From Gari tellinella (Eukaryota > Mollusca > Bivalvia > Cardiida > Psammobiidae), in the NCBI GenBank assembly GCA_922989275.2, contig OV277869.1, positions 43,012,189 to 43,076,188 on the forward strand: 64,000 nucleotides of DNA, written 5' to 3'. The first letter of the stretch is position 1; every line of letters begins with the position of its first letter. Of this stretch, positions 59,931 through 64,000 are shown piece by piece. The position numbers and the translations under genes are program-made. Under the pieces are notes generated by a model that saw only the letters and a list, made by a program, of their open reading frames with translations, did no database searches and was not told the DNA's origin.

Positions 59931-60088
59931 AATCAATCCTGACAATAATCATACACATCCTTTACAAAACAGTGTACCAGTGATGAGTACACTTGTCCTA
60001 ACCAAAAAGTGTAGACCCTGATCAGAGGGCACCTATGAGCTCTCTGATCAGGGTCTGCACTGTTTGTCAATCTGCAACATATTGTAAA
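59930..60088. repeat. Family D MITE
   Basis: aagtgtagaccctgatcagaggg ... gagctctctgatcagggtctgcactgtttg. Confidence 0.75.
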
Positions 60089-61031
60089 ACAAGAGCCACA
60101 TGCGGCCCTAAATCGCTCACCTGAGGAACTATTGTGTTATACTCGATGCATAATGAAGTCTGTAATTGCATGTATGTGGACTGTTGCATGAAACTGAAAC
60201 AACTCGGAATTTCCTGTAGAAGTCTATGTAAAACTGATAAGTCCCAGGGCGGGTCCATTTTTGACCCTGGGGTCATGATTTGAACAATCTTGGTAGAGGA
60301 CCATAAGGTTAAGCTAGATGCCAAATATAAAAGGTATGGGCCTTACGGTTTCAGAGAAGAAGAGTTTTAAAGGTTTATTCCTATATAAGTCTATGTAAAA
60401 CTGATAAGCCCCGGGGCGGGGCCATTTTTGACCCTGGGGTCATGATTTGAAAAATCTTGGTAGAGGACCATAAGGCAAAGCTAGATGCCAAATATAAAAG
60501 GTCTAGGCCTTACGGTTTCAGAGAAGAAGATTTTTAAAGATTTTCCTATATATCTATGTAAAACTGATAAGACCCGGGGCGGGGCCATTTTTTACCCTGG
60601 GGTCATGACTTGAACACTCTTAGTAGAGGTCCATAAGGCAAAGCTACATGCCAAATATAAAAGGTCTAGGCCATACAGTTTTAGAGAAGAAGCGTTTTAA
60701 AGGTTTTCCTATGAAAAACTGATAAGCCCCGGGGCGGGTCCATTTTTGACCCGGGGGTCATTATTTGAACAATCTTGCTAAAGGTTCACAACATGATGCT
60801 ACTTGTGAAATTTGGTTGTCCTAGGACTTATAGTTATTGACAAGAAGATGTTTAAAGTTTTGACTTTAGTTGTCAATATTACGTAAATACGGAAAATGAC
60901 CACGCCCTCTGGCGGCCATGTTTTTTGACGGATCAAAATTCTTTGAACAGTTTTGAAAGTATATTAATTAAGAAACATTTTGGTGAAAACCAAATTGAAA
61001 TCGGACCAGTAGTTTTTGAGAAGAAGATTTT

Positions 61032-61870
61032 TAGCTCACCTGGCACATAGTGCCAGGGTGAGCTTTTAGGATCGCTGGATGTCCGTCGTCCATCGTCCGT
61101 CTGTTCACAATTGTTCGTTAACACTCTATCAGGTTCAAATCTCATTGGATCTTGATGAAACTTGGTCACAATGTTTGTCTCAATGAAATCTAGGTCAAGT
61201 TAGAATGTGGGTCATGTCCGGTCAAAAACTAGGTCACTAGGTCAAATTATCGAAAAACCTTGTTAACACTCTAGAGGCTACAAATTTCATTGGATCTTCA
61301 TGAAACTTCATCAATATGATTGCCTCAATGAAATCTAGGCCAAGTTCGAATGTGGGTCATGTCCAGTCAAAAACTAGGTCACTAGGTCAAATCTTCGAAA
61401 AACCTTGTTAACACTCTAGAGACTACAAATTTCATTGGATCTTCATGAAACTTCATCAAAATGTTTGCCTCAATGAAATCTAGGTCAAGTTAAAATGTGG
61501 GTCATGTCTAGTCAAAAACTAGGTCACTAGGTCGAATCATCCAAAAACCTTATTAACACTCTAGAGACTACAAATTTCATTTGATCTTCATGAAACTTGA
61601 TGAAAATGTTTGCCTCAATGAAATATAGGTCAAGTTCAAATGTGGCTTATGTCTTGTCAAAAACTAGGTCACTAGGTCAAATCATCGAAAAACCTCGTTA
61701 ACACTCTAGAGACTACAAAATTCATTGAATCTTCATGAAACTTTAACAAAATGTTTGTCTCATTGAAATCGAGGTCAAGTTAGAATGAGGGTCATGCCCG
61801 GTCAAAAACTAGGTCACACGGTGTACATGGTTACCAGGTGAGCGATTTAGGGCCATAGTGGCCCTTGTTT
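61032..61870 (+). mobile_element. Nested family G element, 150-bp repeat type
   Basis: AGCTCACCTGGCACATAGTGCCAGGGTGAGCT; about five units starting gttaacactctagagrctac; end caggtgagcgatttagggccatagtggcccttgttt. Confidence 0.85.
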
Positions 61871-61925
61871 TAGATATCGTGCATGGTTGCCATGGCAACA
61901 AGACCTATTGGCCCACCCACTTTTT

Positions 61926-62909
61926 TAGCTCACCTGGCACGTAGTGCCAAGGTGAGCTTTTAGGATCGCTGGATGTCCGTCGTCTGTCCGTCCACAATTG
62001 TTCGTTAACACTCTACCAGGTTCAAATCTCATTGGATCTTGATGATACTTGGTCACAATGTTTGCCTCAATGAAATCTAGGTCAAGTTCGAATGTGGTGA
62101 GACTCATGTCCGGTCAAAAACTAGGTCACTAGGTCAAATTATCGAAAAACCTTGTTAACACTCTAGAGGCTACAAATTTCATTGGATCTTCATGAAACTT
62201 CATCAATATGATTGCCCCAATGAAATCTAGGCCAAGTTCGAATGGGGGTAATGTCCGGTCAAAAACTAGGTCACTAGGTCAAATCTTCGAAAAACCTTAA
62301 CACTCTAGAGACTACAAATTTCATTGGATCTTCATGAAACTTCATCAAAATGTTTGCCTCAATGAAATCTAGGTCAAGTTCGAATGTGGGTCATGTCCGG
62401 TCAAAAACTAGGTCACTAGGTCAAATTATCGAAAAACCTTGTTAACACTCTAGAGGCTACAAATTTCATTTGATCTTCGTGAAACTTCATCAATATGATT
62501 GCCTAAATGAAATATAGGCCAAGTTCGAATGTGGGTAATGTCCAGTCAAAAACTAGGTCACTAGGTCAAATCTTCGAAAAACCTTGTTAACACTCTAGAG
62601 ACTACAAATTTAATTTGATCTTCATGAAACTTCATCAATATGATTGCCTCAATGAAATCTAGGACAAGTTAGAATGTGGGTCATGTCTGGTCAAAAACTA
62701 GGTCACTAGGTCAAATCATCGAAAAACCTCATTAACACTCTATAGAGACTACAAAATTCATTGAATCTGAAACTTGAACAAAATGTTTGGCTCATTGAAA
62801 TCGAGGCCAAGTTAGAATGAGGGTCATGCCCGGTCAAAAACTAGGTCACACGGTGTACATGGTTACATGGTTACCAGGTGAGCGATTTAGGGCTATAGTG
62901 GCCCTTGTT
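61926..62909 (+). mobile_element. Nested family G element, 150-bp repeat type, one more unit
   Basis: Same termini as 61032-61870 (5' AGCTCACCTGGCACGTAGTGCCAAGGTGAGCT); about six units; 55 bp of host element separate the two. Confidence 0.85.
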
Positions 62910-63265
62910 TAACAATTTTTGAAGCTCACAACTACAGTATGTATCTGACCAAGTTTGGTTTAAAATTAGGTCATTGGTTTCAGAGAAGAAGTTATTTGAA
63001 ACAAATTGTGAACAGACGACACGGACACCGACACGGACACCAACGTACGACAGACGGCAACCGATCACAATAGCTCACCTTGAGCACTTTATGCTCAGGT
63101 GATCTAAAAACCCAAAACAATCCTAAATAGTCATAATTGAATTAAACTTAATTGAAAACAGGAAGTGTTCCTTTGAAGTGTTAGTAAATGAATTAGCCCT
63201 TCAAACTCTGCAGAACTGTCATCAGCTGAAAATATAAAATTGGTTTGTTCCAAGTTTACAAAAAA

Positions 63266-63350
63266 ATAAGGTCAAAGTGGCAAACAGTTTTGATCTTAAT
63301 CAATCCCCACCTCTAGTTAGGCATGATCTGGATCCAAATTGTTTGCAAAA
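63266..63350. repeat. Family E core, degraded
   Basis: ggcaaacagttttgatctta ... tgatctggatccaaattgtttgc. Confidence 0.6.
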
Positions 63351-63466
63351 GTCTCAATTATATGTCTTCAGTGTTAAGAGCCAAAATTGGTTAAAAAATA
63401 AAATTTAAAACCCTGCATAGAATCATTCTTCCAGTAATGTAAAGTTTTACAGGGTATACTGTTATT

Positions 63467-63907
63467 TTAATCCTTTCCCACATAGAATCGCCTTTTAGTG
63501 CCTTAGTTTATTCTTCTACTGAAGAAAATAGGTCCCCTTTATACAGTCATGAATATGCACTATAGGAAATAGTTCCTATATTCTAGCAGATAGTAGCTTA
63601 GAGCAAGCTGAAAGTAAAGCAGAATGCGCCTTACGGCACATTTTGCTTTACCTTCAACATGCTTTAAGTGGTCACCTGTTTTCTAAACTAGGGACATGCT
63701 CAGGGCTCCAGATAACAGTAGTTTTTAAAAAACTAAAATCTTTATTTCTACATTAAACCCTATGGTGTTACTACTTGTTAGAACCGTCTCTTCGAGACGA
63801 TTCTAACAAGTAGTAACACCATAGGATTGGTGCTGAAATGAGTGAGAAAATAATGAATTTGTTCGATTAACTTCCTCTTATCTGGAGCCCTGATGCTAAT
63901 GGGTTAA
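63467..63907. repeat. Family A MITE with nested family C
   Basis: A from TTAA 63467 to TTAA 63904. C copy 63701-63892 inside, flanked by ATGCT (63696-63700, 63893-63897). Confidence 0.85.
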
Positions 63908-64000
63908 ATTAAGATACTTGTAATGTTGCAAACATGCTAGACCTAGATTAGATCCTGTATAACTTGGTGTCTCATCTAGATCCAAATTATTTTAAATCCT

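Larger units (their letters stand above)
60089..63107 (-). mobile_element. Minus-strand family G element containing two plus-strand family G elements
   Basis: 3' terminus at left (acaagagccacatgcggccctaaatcgctcacctgagg) and 5' hairpin at right (agctcaccttgagcac ttta tgctcaggtgatct). Left body has three units with gaccctggggtcatgatttgaa. Broken at about 61031 and 61925 by insertions. Confidence 0.7.

Overview
This is a eukaryotic, AT-rich, extremely repeat-dense window. Multi-exon genes with GT/AG introns of several kb are embedded in stacked palindromic miniature transposons. The repeat types (AGCTCACC...GGTGAGCT elements, long perfect hairpins, TTAA-flanked MITEs) and the gene content suggest a bivalve mollusc, possibly a dreissenid mussel. 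The taxon is inferred from repeat style, not proven. I see two convincing protein-coding genes, both on the + strand. Nearly every other open frame, including peptides with NSLDPDE or QVESKAECAL, is translation of a transposon hairpin.

Gene 1 (12668-21670) is a three-exon YAE1 homologue (251 aa), an adaptor for cytosolic Fe-S cluster insertion into ABCE1. Its first intron holds a dead non-LTR retrotransposon and a large AGCTCACC element. Its second intron begins with a 70-bp tandem array that repeats the exon-2 splice donor four times.

Gene 2 (34876-55116) is a 12-exon, 892-codon single-pass receptor. All splice phases are consistent and the length is an exact multiple of three. It encodes a signal peptide, a basic/Cys-containing stalk, a galaxin-like Cys-pair domain, one transmembrane helix, a long linker, and a ZU5 plus UPA-like cytoplasmic module of the UNC5/PIDD/ankyrin type. 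No death domain is visible before the stop. I know of no named receptor with this architecture.

Repeat layout. The families below are named for this report only. A: about 250-bp TTAA-flanked MITE with CCYTTACCCCATA ends and a hairpin core (dozens of copies). B: about 530-bp TTAA-flanked inverted-repeat element carrying a tRNA-Leu-like Pol III promoter. C: CAGGGCTCCAGATAA-ended palindrome, about 5-bp target duplication. D: TTAA-flanked, with a core hairpin containing GTAGACCCTGATCAG. E: TTAACTCTTTGCATGC-ended, with a GGATCCAGATGAGACGC hairpin. F: TA-flanked CAGTCGAAC palindrome. G: elements with an AGCTCACC 5' hairpin, internal tandem repeats and a terminal GGGCC..GGCCC hairpin, resembling non-autonomous Helentrons. 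H: TTAACCCTTAGCC palindrome. I: CAGGGCTGCCAT-ended. Nesting is pervasive (A in C, C in A, A in G in A, G in G, B in A), so relative ages and target-site duplications can be read directly.

Region by region. 1-12.6 kb: only repeats. 12.6-21.7 kb: YAE1. 21.7-34.8 kb: repeats, including a 2.4-kb partial tandem duplication. 34.8-55.1 kb: receptor gene. 55.1-64 kb: repeats, ending in a composite of nested G elements. No tRNA, rRNA, CRISPR or bacterial-type features are present.
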